From NCBI GenBank assembly GCA_023228925.1, contig JALOAF010000002.1:6852-70851 (forward strand): DNA of 64,000 nt. Direction: 5' to 3'. Below are positions 54,982 through 64,000 of the stretch, piece after piece. The DNA comes from Candidatus Absconditabacterales bacterium (GTDB taxonomy: Bacteria; Patescibacteriota; Gracilibacteria; Absconditabacterales; Absconditicoccaceae). The translations under genes were made by a program, and so were the position numbers. Numbering within the stretch: the first letter of the stretch is position 1; the number at the start of each line of letters is the position of its first letter. Under the pieces are notes generated by a model. It had not been told where the DNA came from. It searched no databases and saw only the letters and a list, made by a program, of their open reading frames with translations.

Positions 54982-55626
54982 ATGAAGATAACAATATATG
55001 AAGATGATTTATTTTATTACTTTTGGAAAAATCATAATATTCCAAGTACTTTTGGTAAAGAAAAAAGTTTTTTAGATTTTTTGTTAGAATCAAAAGATAA
55101 AAATATTCAGTCAATAGTTTTATATTTAGAGGATATGTTTTGAAAAAAAAACGAATACTGACTACTAAATAGACTAGACAATGACACTTCTGGACTATTA
55201 TATTTTGCTAAAACCCCTTTAGTAAAAGAAAAATACAAAAAAGCACAAGCAGAATGAAAAATAACAAAATATTATATAGCAGATGTCTATTGAAATTTTG
55301 TCAAAAACAGTTTAAAAATTTCCTACCCTATATGACATCATAAGTTTTCCAAAGATCGCATGGTTGTGTTTTTAGATGCGAAACAAACTGGGAAAATTGA
55401 CAAAAAAAGGATGCACAAAGTAGACACAGAGATAGAAAAATTATATTATGACAAAAATAGAAATGTGACAACATTGCTTGTCAAAATTTCCAAATGAATT
55501 AGACATCAAATTCGCGCACATTTGTCTAGTATATGATTTCCGATAGTTTGAGAAAAAATTTATATTAAAAAAGCAGGATTAGAAAAACTGCAACTTTTTT
55601 CTATCTGAATAAAATATGAGGAATAG
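54982..55626 (+). CDS. RluA-family pseudouridine synthase
   Basis: 214 aa. NRLDNDTSGLLYFAKTP has the catalytic Asp in HRLDxxTSG form (N for H). KYYIADVYGNF, then LLVKISKGIRHQIRAHLSSI and GFPIVGEKIY are the C-terminal family motifs. Converts U to pseudouridine in rRNA or tRNA. Shorter than RluC/RluD and lacking an S4 domain, so the target is undetermined. Starts right after the repeat cluster. Confidence 0.9.
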
Positions 55627-55901
55627 TTTCTTGGAAAAAAAATAGATCAATTAAAGTTTTTTTAGAATAAAAAATAGAGATTTATAATAAAGTTTTTAAA
55701 TAGACCGGTCTAAGTAGTTCATTATTGTTATGTAACAAGTTTTCTAAAAAACTATTTTTTTTATGAATAGCTTGTTTTTTAAAAACCTATCCATTTTTTA
55801 ATGAATTATAGTTTTATTAAATAATTTTTTTTAATTTTATTCAAAATAAATATTAAATTATTGTTTATATTTTTTGAAAATATTTTCACTAACTTATAGA
55901 A

Positions 55902-55934
55902 TTTTTTCACTAATTCGTAGAATTGGTGAAAAAA
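55902..55934. promoter_or_regulatory. Palindromic operator-like repeat (copy 2 of 4)
   Basis: TTTTTTCAC (55902-55910), centre TAATTCGTAGAATTG, GTGAAAAAA (55926-55934). Similar sequences: TTTTCACTAACTTATAGAAT (55883), TTTCACTGTTTCATAGAATT (55984) and TTTCACTAATTCATAGAATT (56053). They recur in the 467-base gene-free spacer before the XRE gene. Confidence 0.7.
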
Positions 55935-56024
55935 TATTTGTATATATTCTGTTTGTATTTTTTCTTTTTCGCTGTTTCATGGATTTCACTGTTTCATAGA
56001 ATTGTATAAAAAGTCTTCAAAAAT

Positions 56025-56078
56025 TTGACAAATTTTATCTTTTTGAGTATAATTTCACTAATTCATAGAATTTATGAA
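56025..56078 (+). promoter_or_regulatory. Promoter with overlapping operator copy for the XRE gene
   Basis: TTGACA (56025-56030), 17 bases, TATAAT (56048-56053), an exact consensus. It is followed directly by TTTCACTAATTCATAGAATT and TATGAAA, the fourth copy of the repeat, which spans the expected transcription start. A repressor bound here would block initiation. Confidence 0.75.
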
Positions 56079-56093
56079 ATAATTACAAGAAAA

Positions 56094-56642
56094 ATGAAAC
56101 ACCCCGGATCCTTATTAATAGAAAAAATTAGAGAAAAAAGTTTAACTCAAAAAGAATTTTCACTAATCTTGTGAAAAAGCGTAAGTGAGCTAAATGAGCT
56201 AATAAAATGAAAAAGAAACATTACCATACAATGGGATCTTTTGTTATCTCAAGTTTTGTGAAGTCCAGAAAAATATTGGATTCACAAACAAATAGATTAT
56301 GATTATTTTTTAGCCAAGCAAGAGTATGAAAAAGTTCTATCCAAAACTAAACTAGAAGAATCTGTCCAAACAGAAGAGATTCCAAGAAAAGAAAAGGATT
56401 CTGATTCAATTTCAATATGAGCTATTGAAGAACTAGAATCTATTTCAGAAGATTTTATTAAAACGAAAGAGGCTCCAAGAGAACAAGAAAATTTTCCATC
56501 TATTCAAGCACAAGAAGATATTCCAAAAGACAAAGAAGATATTCTAAATGACCAAGAAGATATTTCACAAGACCAAGAAAAAACTTCAGTAAAAAGTTCT
56601 AAAAATAAAAAAGAAATTGCAGATATCTTTAGAAATTTCTAA
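56094..56642 (+). CDS. HigA-like XRE helix-turn-helix regulator with acidic tail
   Basis: 182 aa. MKHPGSLLIEKIREKSLTQK then EFSLILGKSVSELNELIKGK and RNITIQWDLLLSQVL: the VapI/HigA type HTH (HPG start as in HigA antitoxins). The second half is a long Glu/Asp/Gln/Lys-rich tail with QEDIPKDKEDIL and NDQEDISQDQEKT near-repeats. No HigB-type toxin ORF beside it. The array of operator-like repeats upstream suggests autoregulation or a lysogenic-type switch. Confidence 0.85.
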
Positions 56643-56643
56643 G

Positions 56644-57048
56644 TTAATTTTTTTTTAATTTACTAGATTTATATATATTTTCTTTGTGGGGATCTATTGT
56701 GATAACACTAGTTTTTAGTTTGGTTTTTTTCAAAAATTCGCTTAATTCATAAATAAAACTATTTTGATCATAGCCTATAGCAACAATATCTGGTTTATAT
56801 TTTTTGATAGCAAACATCATATCGATATGATGACCCAATTCTACAAGATCAGAAATTCATAAGTCTTTTATATCTTTCAATCTTTTTTGTTCTTTGTATA
56901 AAGGAGCTTTTCATTTTATTTTTTGTATTGTAGAATCTCTTGCAACAATAGTAATCAAAAAGTTTCAATATTTTTTTGCCTGATTTAAAAAAAACTTATG
57001 TCACTCATGAACCAGATCAAATGCTCCAAAGGTTATTACTTTTTTCAT
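56644..57048 (-). CDS. Cytidylyltransferase-like protein (TagD/FAD-synthetase type)
   Basis: 134 aa. MKKVITFGAFDLVHEGHKFF has the HxGH nucleotidyltransferase motif, then ITIVARDSTIQKIKGKAPLY (with the substrate-binding region) and the C-terminal PDIVAIGYDQNSF. Same family as glycerol-3-phosphate cytidylyltransferase, archaeal FAD synthetase RibL and HldE-C. With envelope-glycan genes around, a sugar- or glycerol-activating role is plausible. Convergent with the XRE gene, 1 base between stops. Confidence 0.85.
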
Positions 57049-57176
57049 TTTTTTCTAAATTAGTTCATAAATAATATCATATTAATAAAAAAAAAGATAT
57101 TTTCAACAAGCTATTTTATCTTGAAAGCAATAAAATATTTTATACTATATAAGCATATTTACATATTATTTTTAAT

Positions 57177-58331
57177 ATGAAAAAAAGAAACATAGCTATG
57201 GCTGGATGAGGTACATGATGACATGTTTTTCCTATAAAAAGTTTAATAGAACATATAGACAAAAATCCAGAATATTCTCAAAAAATTTCAAAAATTATTC
57301 GATTTGGACAAAAAAATTCTTTAGAAAAAGAGCTATTTGACAAACTAAAAGGAAAATATCCTTATTTATACTTCCAAAACATAGTATCTGGAAAGTATCG
57401 TAGAGAAACTTGGTTTAGTTCTAGATTAAAAAATATTCGTGATATTTTTAAGTTTATATTTGGAGTTTTTCAGTCAATTTTTTATCTTATCAAACATAGA
57501 ATTGACATTGTTTTTTGTAAATGATGATATGTGGCATTACCAGTGGTGTTCGCAGCAAGACTTTTAAGAAAAAAAATTGTTGTTCATGAATCTGATGTTC
57601 GTTCTTGACTAGTCAACAAGATAGCAGCAAGATATGCAGATAGAGTTTTCACAGGATTTGATTGAGTTCTTGCAAAGTCGACAAGAGTTGGACAGATATT
57701 GTCAGATGAAATTATTGCCAAGCAAAGTATCAAAAACCCACCAAAAGCAAGAGATTTATCACAAAAAAATATAGAGTTGACGGTACACGAACAGCTTTTT
57801 TATTCCAACCCCTCCAAAACTCATTTATTGGTGATATGATGATCTCAGTGATCCAAAAGACTTTATGAGGATCTGCAAAATACCATTATTTCCAATCCAG
57901 AAGTTTTCAAAAATTATGAAATATTTGTTGTTTTATGAAAAGAAAACACACATCTAAAAGAGATATTTGAAAAGATAAAAAATGTTCATTCTTTTGATTT
58001 TATCACACAGTCAGAGATGTGACTTTTATTAAAACATTGTGACATTTCTCTAACTCGTGCTGGTACAACCTCTTTGGCCGAACAAAAACTATATAATTTA
58101 AAAATTGTTATGGTTCCAATTCCTTGGACTCATGATCAATACGATAATGCCAAGTATTATGTGGATAATTATGATGATATTTTATTGGATTCAAAAGATC
58201 CAAATTACAAAGATAATATGTTGGAAATATTCAATAATTACAAAAATTTCAAAAAAGAGGAAATAGTTTTGGATATAAGTTCAGAGATTTCTAGTGCAAA
58301 AGACACAATTATATCTGAGTTGCTAGCCTAA
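57177..58331 (+). CDS. murG: MurG-like glycosyltransferase
   Basis: 384 aa. N-terminal IAMAGGGTGGHVFPIKSLIE holds the GGTGGH pocket for lipid I / UDP-sugar; then CKGGYVALPVVFAARLLRKK, IVVHESDVRSGLVNKIAARY, and in the C-terminal half LLVIGGSQGSKRLYEDLQNT and LTRAGTTSLAEQKLYNLKIV, closing with VPIPWTHDQYDNAKYY. Adds GlcNAc to lipid I to form lipid II in peptidoglycan synthesis. Most of the conserved glycines are TGA (G-G-G all mixed). Other mur genes are elsewhere. Confidence 0.9.
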
Positions 58332-58356
58332 AAACAAGATTATTTTTTTACAAAAA

Positions 58357-58381
58357 AAAGGAGCATAAAAAAAGCTCCTTT
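58357..58381. terminator. Bidirectional terminator between murG and the UspA-like gene
   Basis: AAAGGAGC, loop ATAAAAAAA, GCTCCTTT with A-run before and T-run after (58357-58381). Serves both convergent genes. Confidence 0.8.
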
Positions 58382-58402
58382 AATTTATTCATTAGTTTAT
58401 TA

Positions 58403-59179
58403 TTAACTTCTCCAGCTAATAATACCAAAGTTCTTAGTTTTTTTTAGTAGTACTGGTTTTTCATGTAATAAAATATCAAATTGTTGTGTAGTGTTTTTCC
58501 TGATTTTACCAGGATCTACCTCAACAACTAAAATGTCTCCATTTTTTACAGAATATTTACAAAGATTTTTTGTAAATTTTTGTTGATTTTTTGCAGAGAT
58601 AGTAATAAAATTAATTTTGTTTTTTCTTAAAAACAATGCTATATTTTTAGAAAGAGTATTAATTTTATTTTGTTCTACAGGATTTTTCACATTTTCTTTG
58701 AATATGTGAATTTTACTATTGAACTGTTTTGCAAAATTTATAACCAACCCCGTTTTTTGTATTTTCATTGATGCGTCTGCCGTGATTACAATGTTTTGGA
58801 TTTCTTCAAACATATAATTTTCAGGCAACAGCATAATTGGAGTTTCTAGTTTTTGAGCACGACTCCATAAGCTTTCTCCAAAAAAAACAAGATTGTTTTG
58901 ATAAACACTCATGATGATCATTTCTGCATTTTCCTCTTTAGCTATCTTAGAAATAGAGCTTAGCCAAGAAAAAAAGTTAGATTTTTTTTCTAAAACTTTA
59001 ATTCTTATATTAAAGATTTTTTCTATTTTTTTTGATGCATCAAGAATAAGTTTGTAACTACTAGTGTCATCTACATAAAAGACAAGGTCCAAACACATAT
59101 GGCTAGCTAAGTGTGCTGAATAATTAGCCAAAAAATAATCTGTTTTATTAAAAACACTAAAAATACATTTTTTTTTCAT
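58403..59179 (-). CDS. UspA-like tandem-domain protein, free of UGA
   Basis: 258 aa. Alternating beta strands and helices: CIFSVFNKTDYFLANYSAHL, ENAEMIIMSVYQNNLVFFGE, IQNIVITADASMKIQKTGLV, INFITISAKNQQKFTKNLCK, GDILVVEVDPG. This is the Rossmann-like USP pattern, repeated (N- and C-terminal halves). The ATP-binding G-x2-G-x9-G(S/T) is not clear. Only five glycines, all GGN, none UGA; a second gene in this window without recoding (chance of this is a few percent). Nothing else known. Confidence 0.65.
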   Translation of the reverse strand: MKKKCIFSVFNKTDYFLANYSAHLASHMCLDLVFYVDDTSSYKLILDASKKIEKIFNIRIKVLEKKSNFFSWLSSISKIAKEENAEMIIMSVYQNNLVFFGESLWSRAQKLETPIMLLPENYMFEEIQNIVITADASMKIQKTGLVINFAKQFNSKIHIFKENVKNPVEQNKINTLSKNIALFLRKNKINFITISAKNQQKFTKNLCKYSVKNGDILVVEVDPGKIRKNTTQQFDILLHEKPVLLKKTKNFGIISWRS

Positions 59180-59294
59180 TTTTTTAAATTTTTATTTAGC
59201 GATTGGCATGTATAAAAATTTATCTTCAAAAGTCAACAGAGATTCCTTATATATTATCGAAATAAATAGTTAAAAGTTTTGTTGATTTTTTGTG

Positions 59295-59322
59295 TTGACA
59301 AGACTAGACAAAAAAATATAAA
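59295..59322 (+). promoter_or_regulatory. Predicted promoter of the giant nuclease gene
   Basis: TTGACA (59295-59300), 16 bases, TATAAA (59317-59322), 31 bases before the ATG. The spacer contains GACTAGACAAAA, resembling the repeats at about 41733-41754. Confidence 0.6.
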
Positions 59323-59352
59323 AAATTAAATTTATCAACTAATTAAGATAAA

Positions 59353-62300
59353 ATGAAAAAAATTTTGTCTGTGCTGTTGTCTATTTTGCTTTTATTTCAG
59401 TCCTTTTTTTATTCTACTTTTGTCTTGTGAGACAACATAGAAAGTCATAATAAACCACCAGAAGAATCGTCAAACACCATTGACGATTTTTTTGAAAATG
59501 AAGAAACTTTGGAAAATATAGAGCAAGACGAGGATTTTTTGCAAATGGTAGGCGAGACTTGACAGAGTGGACAAGTTTTGGACAGCAATTTAGATCTAGA
59601 TGACGACTTGGAAAACCTAGACTTAAATTGAGAAAATTCTATTGATGAATGACAAGATGAACAAGATTGGTCTTTGGATAAAGATATTTTGGATGAAAAT
59701 TTAGAAGAGAATACTATAGATCAGGAATCTTCAGTTTTTGATGATCAGTCTTGATTTGTAGAAGACGATATTTTAGATGAAGATATCTTAGACGAACACA
59801 CTTTGGATGAAGATTTAGATGAGAATATTTTAGACGAAGAAGGTCTTGACCCTTTGTTTGCTCCATTTGCAATAGAATGAGAGCTGGATGATGATATTAT
59901 TTTTGATGTTTCTTTTGATAGTGGAAAAAACTTTATTCCAACGGGATGGACAACAAAGTGATTGGGCGCTGATTATACTGCAGTAGCAGTTCCAAGATTG
60001 AAACTTGATGATTCTTGAGATCGAATAAAAAGTCCAAGTTTTTATCTTACAAAAAATGCAGAAGCAAATATTCGAGTAAAAGCAAATGGTAGTCCATTTT
60101 CTGGAAAAGCGATATTAAAAGATCAAGATGAAAATATTGTTTTTGAATTTACTGATTTTGAGGCAAATAAAGAAACGAATATTATTTTTGAAGTTCCTGA
60201 AACAACAACCCAAATCAAACTTGAATATGAAAAAACATCATGAAATTTATGAGTTGGTTCTTTCAAGCTTGAATATGTAAATGAAAATTCTTGACCAGAT
60301 CCTGTTATAAATTCTCCCAAATTAAAAATCACAGAGATTTATTTTGATGGAGAAGAAAACTGGTTTGAAATTACAAATCTCGCTGACTCGCCATTCTCTT
60401 GAGAACTTACATTGTCTGGAAATTTGGATTTTTCTTTTTTTGCAGAGATTCCAAGTTGAGTTTCCAAAGTGTTTGCAAATTCTCTTTATACAATGTTCCA
60501 AACATGAACAAATATAGAATTTATTCCCAACACAATCAGTTTTGAAGACGAAGAAATCAATTTAGACTTGATTCGATCTGGACAAGTTTTGGACAATTTT
60601 TTTGTTCATTCAAGTTATGTTGATTATTATCAAGAATACGAAACTTCTTTTGAAAAAGTTGGACAATGAAATAGCTGGACAACGACTGTTGTTGGATTTA
60701 GTTTTGACAGATATTACAACACAAACCGATGAATATCAGCCAATCCGACAAAATATTTTACAAGTGGAGAAAATCTTATCGATGTGAGTTTGGACAAATA
60801 TCCTTATATCCCAGATCCAGAAGATCCAGAAGATGATTTGAACATACCAATAGATTGTGATGATTTTTATGCTGACTGGATTTTGGATATTTCTGAGGTT
60901 TATTATTGAACATGAATTTATCCATCTTATGTTGAATTAAATATTTCAGACAATGTCAAATCTTATTACTCTCAAATAAGGCTTTGAGGATCAGCTTTAA
61001 ATCAAGAACTTACCTTCAATTCCAACAAACTAAAAGCTGATAAAAGATTTTTGATCACAGATTCAGATACTTGGTATTATGAATGATGGGAATCTTTATA
61101 CAATCCAGATTTCTCACTCAACAGCTCTTGATGGCTAATTGTTTATTGAAAAGATGGAAGTGATTTAGAAGTTTTGGACATAGTTTATTTAAATTGATGA
61201 ACTCCTTGAAACTCTTTGTATATGTGAAGTAATTTTATTAACTGTGCTGGAGTTTTTGACTATACAGACAAGTTTTCGCCATGACTGACTATTGGGCAAA
61301 GTCAATTTATACAAATTACTCCTGATCCAATTATTCAATACATCAAAATAAATAATGGCTGATGATTTTGTCCACAAGCTGAATGATTTCAATTTAATAC
61401 TTCCGAACTTGTAAATGGGGATATACAAATATCTGCTGTCAAACACTATTGAAATTTTCAAATCTTGAAATTAAAAAACAAAATAAATTCGGATATCAAT
61501 CTTTGAGATTACAAGGTTCAGTGATTTGATGGAGAAATAAAATCTATTAAATGAAGAACTTTATTTGCCAAGCAAACGATGTCTTTTGTCTGAAATTATT
61601 GATTTCCTACAAAAACAGATCATTGTCTAAACCTAATAAAAGATGGAAATATTATAGATAGATATTGTAGAAATTCCATGTCCAAAGCAACAGAACAAGA
61701 TGAAGAAAATATCAAAAACCAATTGGACTTTCGAATAGATAATCAGTTAGATGGTGAAGAATTTGAGGAAGATTTGGAGGAAGAAAATTTGACTTGAGAT
61801 ATAGTCCCGTTAAAAAATATAAAAATAAAACATATCGACTATGATCCACCTTGATCAGACAAAGACAATGAAACGATCACTCTTTTGCTTCTTACGGGGA
61901 CACAGATAGATTTGTCACAATATACTCTACAATATATAAAAGATGGGAAATCTACAAACAAAAAACTGAAATGAATTCTTACTTTTTGAGCAGAACAAGT
62001 TTTTAAGTGAGATTATACTTTGCCAAATAGTACTCAAGACAAAAATCCTGTAATAGTTCATTTGTTGGATCCAGACAAAAAAATAGTAGACACATATATT
62101 TACAATCCAAACAAAATTAAAGAAATTCCAGATGGGGAATACAAAGTTGTTTCAGTTACTGATGGCGATACAATCAAGATTTCTTATTTGGAACAGGAAT
62201 TTAACCTTAGATTTGCTGGGATAGATGCACCAGAATCTTCTGCTTTGAGATGTGGTAGAGTAGAATGTTTTGGTCCAGAAGCGAAAGAATATCTCAACTC

Positions 62301-63774
62301 TCTCTTGGCAAACAAAACGATCTCTTTCCAACAAGAAGAGAAAGATGATTTTGATAGATTTGTTTGATATATATTTTTGGACTGAGAAAACATAAATGAA
62401 AAACTCGTTAAAAATGGCTATGCTCGAGAGTATTCTCATAAATGAAAAAAATACAAATATCAATCATTATTCCAATCTGCTCAAAAATATGCTCAAGAAA
62501 ATTGATTATGATTGCGATGATCTCCTTGTCTTTGACAAAGACTTTGTCCCGTAGAAGAAACAAAAGTTTTGGACGATTATGAGTTTACCATAGACTATGT
62601 GCTTTATGATCCAGAATGAGCTGACACGGGCAAAGAGGAAATCACGCTCACTATGCATCAGTGATTTCCAATTCAGTTTTCTGAAGGTTTTTATTTGATG
62701 GTAAATACTACAAAAAAATCTCTAAAAAATTATTGATGAATTTCTCCAAATGAGACTAAAACATTGAAATGAACTTTTGGTTTTCCAAATACAAAGGCTA
62801 CTATAATTTCCTTGATGCATGAAGATACGGTTTTTGCAACATATACTTATGATCCAGAAAAAGATAAAATTTTGGAGAAAGAAGAAAATCAGATGACAGG
62901 AGTAGACATAAAAATTACCGCAGTAATTCCAAACCCAAAAGGAAAAGATTCTCTTTGAGAGTCTGTTTGGTTTTTGTATACTCTAGATCTTTCTTTGATT
63001 TCAGACACAAAAGAAAATTCTTGAAAAGACGGCCAAATTCAAAACGAAATAGAAGAAAATGAAAAAAAATCTCAAAATATTGATTTATCTGATTGATTTT
63101 ATCTTAAAATTGGAAACACAAAGAAAAAGCTTGCTTGAACATTGGTCCCTGATCAAGAAGCTTTGGTCACATGAAATTTTTCGCTACCAAATAAGGCAGC
63201 CTGCGTAGAACTATGATACAAAGATATTATTTTTGATAAATTTTGTTATCCTCATCCAATAGAGTGACAAAAATTTTCTATCTCAAATGGAATTTTGGAA
63301 GCAATTATTGATGAAGATTTTTCCATATTAAAAACAGCGAAACTACAAAATATCTGAAATCAGGTTTGTTTGACATACGCTGGACAAAAATTTTATTGTA
63401 AAAATATGCCATATTCAAAACTCTCAACAAAAAGATTGAAGCAAAATCAGCTTTACAAAGAATATTTTGATGTTTTTGAAAATTATCTCAAAAACAATTG
63501 GAAAGTGATGTATTACAATAGTGAGATAAAAAATTATTTCGACTTGTTGAATAAAATAGAAAAAGCGATAAGTGATTGAAGGTCTACAATAGAGTTGGAT
63601 GGACTTATATACAATACAAATGAATTTGGAGCTATGTATGAGTCGCAGTATCCGTCTACGGTTTCCAATTCTCTCAATCAGAAGATAGAGGAGTTTTTTC
63701 CACCACCGATTATTCAGAAATATAGGGATTTGAAGCAGGAATATCTTGAGTATTTGATCGGTTTGTCAGGCTAA
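59353..63774 (+). CDS. Giant secreted protein with staphylococcal-nuclease and LTD-like domains
   Basis: 1473 aa. Signal sequence MKKILSVLLSILLLFQSFFY; then about 150 residues of acidic repeats (ILDEDILDEHTLDEDLDENI). A beta-rich region follows with LKITEIYFDGEENWFEITNL (lamin-tail-like) and a second such copy near LDISEVYYGTG. At about residues 925-1040 is an SNase domain: YKVVSVTDGDTIKISYLEQE, LRFAGIDAPESSALRCGRVE, FGPEAKEYLNSLL, DRFVGYIFLDGENINEKLVK, NGYAREYS, with the acidic Ca site and catalytic Arg/Glu visible. More LTD-like modules and a helical C-terminus ending EFFPPPIIQKYRDLKQEYLE follow. It should cut DNA and RNA outside the cell, releasing nucleotides; this cell shows few biosynthesis genes. 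Confidence 0.9.
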
Positions 63775-64000
63775 AGCTTTGTTAAGTATTGTAGGAAGTT
63801 TGTTTTAGGCTTTGTTCCCCTTCCCCCAAATCTCTCCCCCCGACCCCCTCTTTACATCAAAGAGGGGGGGTGGTGTTTAGCAGTTGTCTGCTTAGCCACT
63901 ATCCTTCCCCCTCTACTATAGGAAATATATTGAAAAATATATACTTATTGGTTATAATTTATAGGGAATATCAAGTGGAATAGAGGATTTAGCCCCTCTA
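63775..64000. repeat. C/G-rich palindromic repeat region at the window edge
   Basis: CCCCCTCTTT (63844-63853), loop ACATC, AAAGAGGGGG (63859-63868) is a perfect hairpin, within runs of C. Nearby AGCAG TTGT CTGCT (63879-63892) makes a second one. The sequence is far richer in GC than its surroundings and looks like a dispersed repeat, possibly also acting as the terminator of the nuclease gene. No gene seen up to base 64000. Confidence 0.7.

Overview
The window reads as a low-GC chromosome segment from an ultrasmall bacterium of the Absconditabacteria (SR1) / Gracilibacteria group that uses genetic code 25 (UGA = glycine). Most long genes are broken by in-frame TGA under the standard code, but become full-length family members when TGA is read as Gly. 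Many of these TGAs sit at glycines that are invariant in the family: LGLPFN in ThyA, the Walker A loops of ComM and PilT, GGAGDQG in MetK, GGGTGGH in MurG and LGDG in RNase III. All coordinates below assume code 25. I cannot separate SR1 from BD1-5 on this evidence.

Layout. 0-7 kb: the end of a secreted protein, thyA (+), then minus-strand comM, kbl and an operon-like run ssb-lepB-membrane protein-Hsp20-like. 7-12 kb: tRNA-Leu(CAA), a small ribbon-helix-helix gene, then an anaerobic class III ribonucleotide reductase locus with paired NrdR boxes. There the catalytic NrdD is split: the glycyl-radical loop is on a separate 81-aa ORF, followed by nrdG. 12-16 kb: frr, yidC, a YigZ-like gene, a DUF5320/DUF134 pair with a 20-bp palindromic operator, and metK under a SAM-I riboswitch with its own terminator. 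16.5-21.3 kb: a 1581-aa surface protein with Ig-like repeats, a polyglycine linker and an SLH-like C-terminus. 21-32.8 kb: gatB, a CofE-like ligase, a thioredoxin-CcdA fusion, proS, a histidine phosphatase, ppdK, mscL and an archaeal-type 8-oxoguanine glycosylase.

33-43.6 kb is a very AT-rich accessory stretch. It has a PilT-type ATPase behind a consensus promoter, three small companions (two of them membrane proteins), a wall-lytic GH19-like plus SGNH-hydrolase fusion, an acidic repeat protein and several unrecognised proteins. 43.8-45.2 kb holds a PIN-PhoH ATPase with 22 glycines and no UGA, which looks like a recent import from a standard-code donor. 45-58 kb: hflX and envelope genes (MraY/WecA-type transferase, patatin, LCP protein, secF, pyruvyltransferase, murG), rnc, a pseudouridine synthase, a REP-like repeat cluster and a HigA-like regulator behind an array of operator-like repeats. 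58-64 kb: a UspA-like gene without UGA and a 1473-aa secreted protein with a staphylococcal-nuclease domain, then palindromic repeats at the window edge.

The genes fit a fermentative, host- or prey-associated cell. There is anaerobic dNTP synthesis and PPDK but very little other biosynthesis. It carries giant surface proteins, a secreted nuclease (a possible nucleotide scavenger), a wall-cutting enzyme and a pilus-retraction-type ATPase, which together suggest attachment to and feeding on other cells. That last statement is inference.
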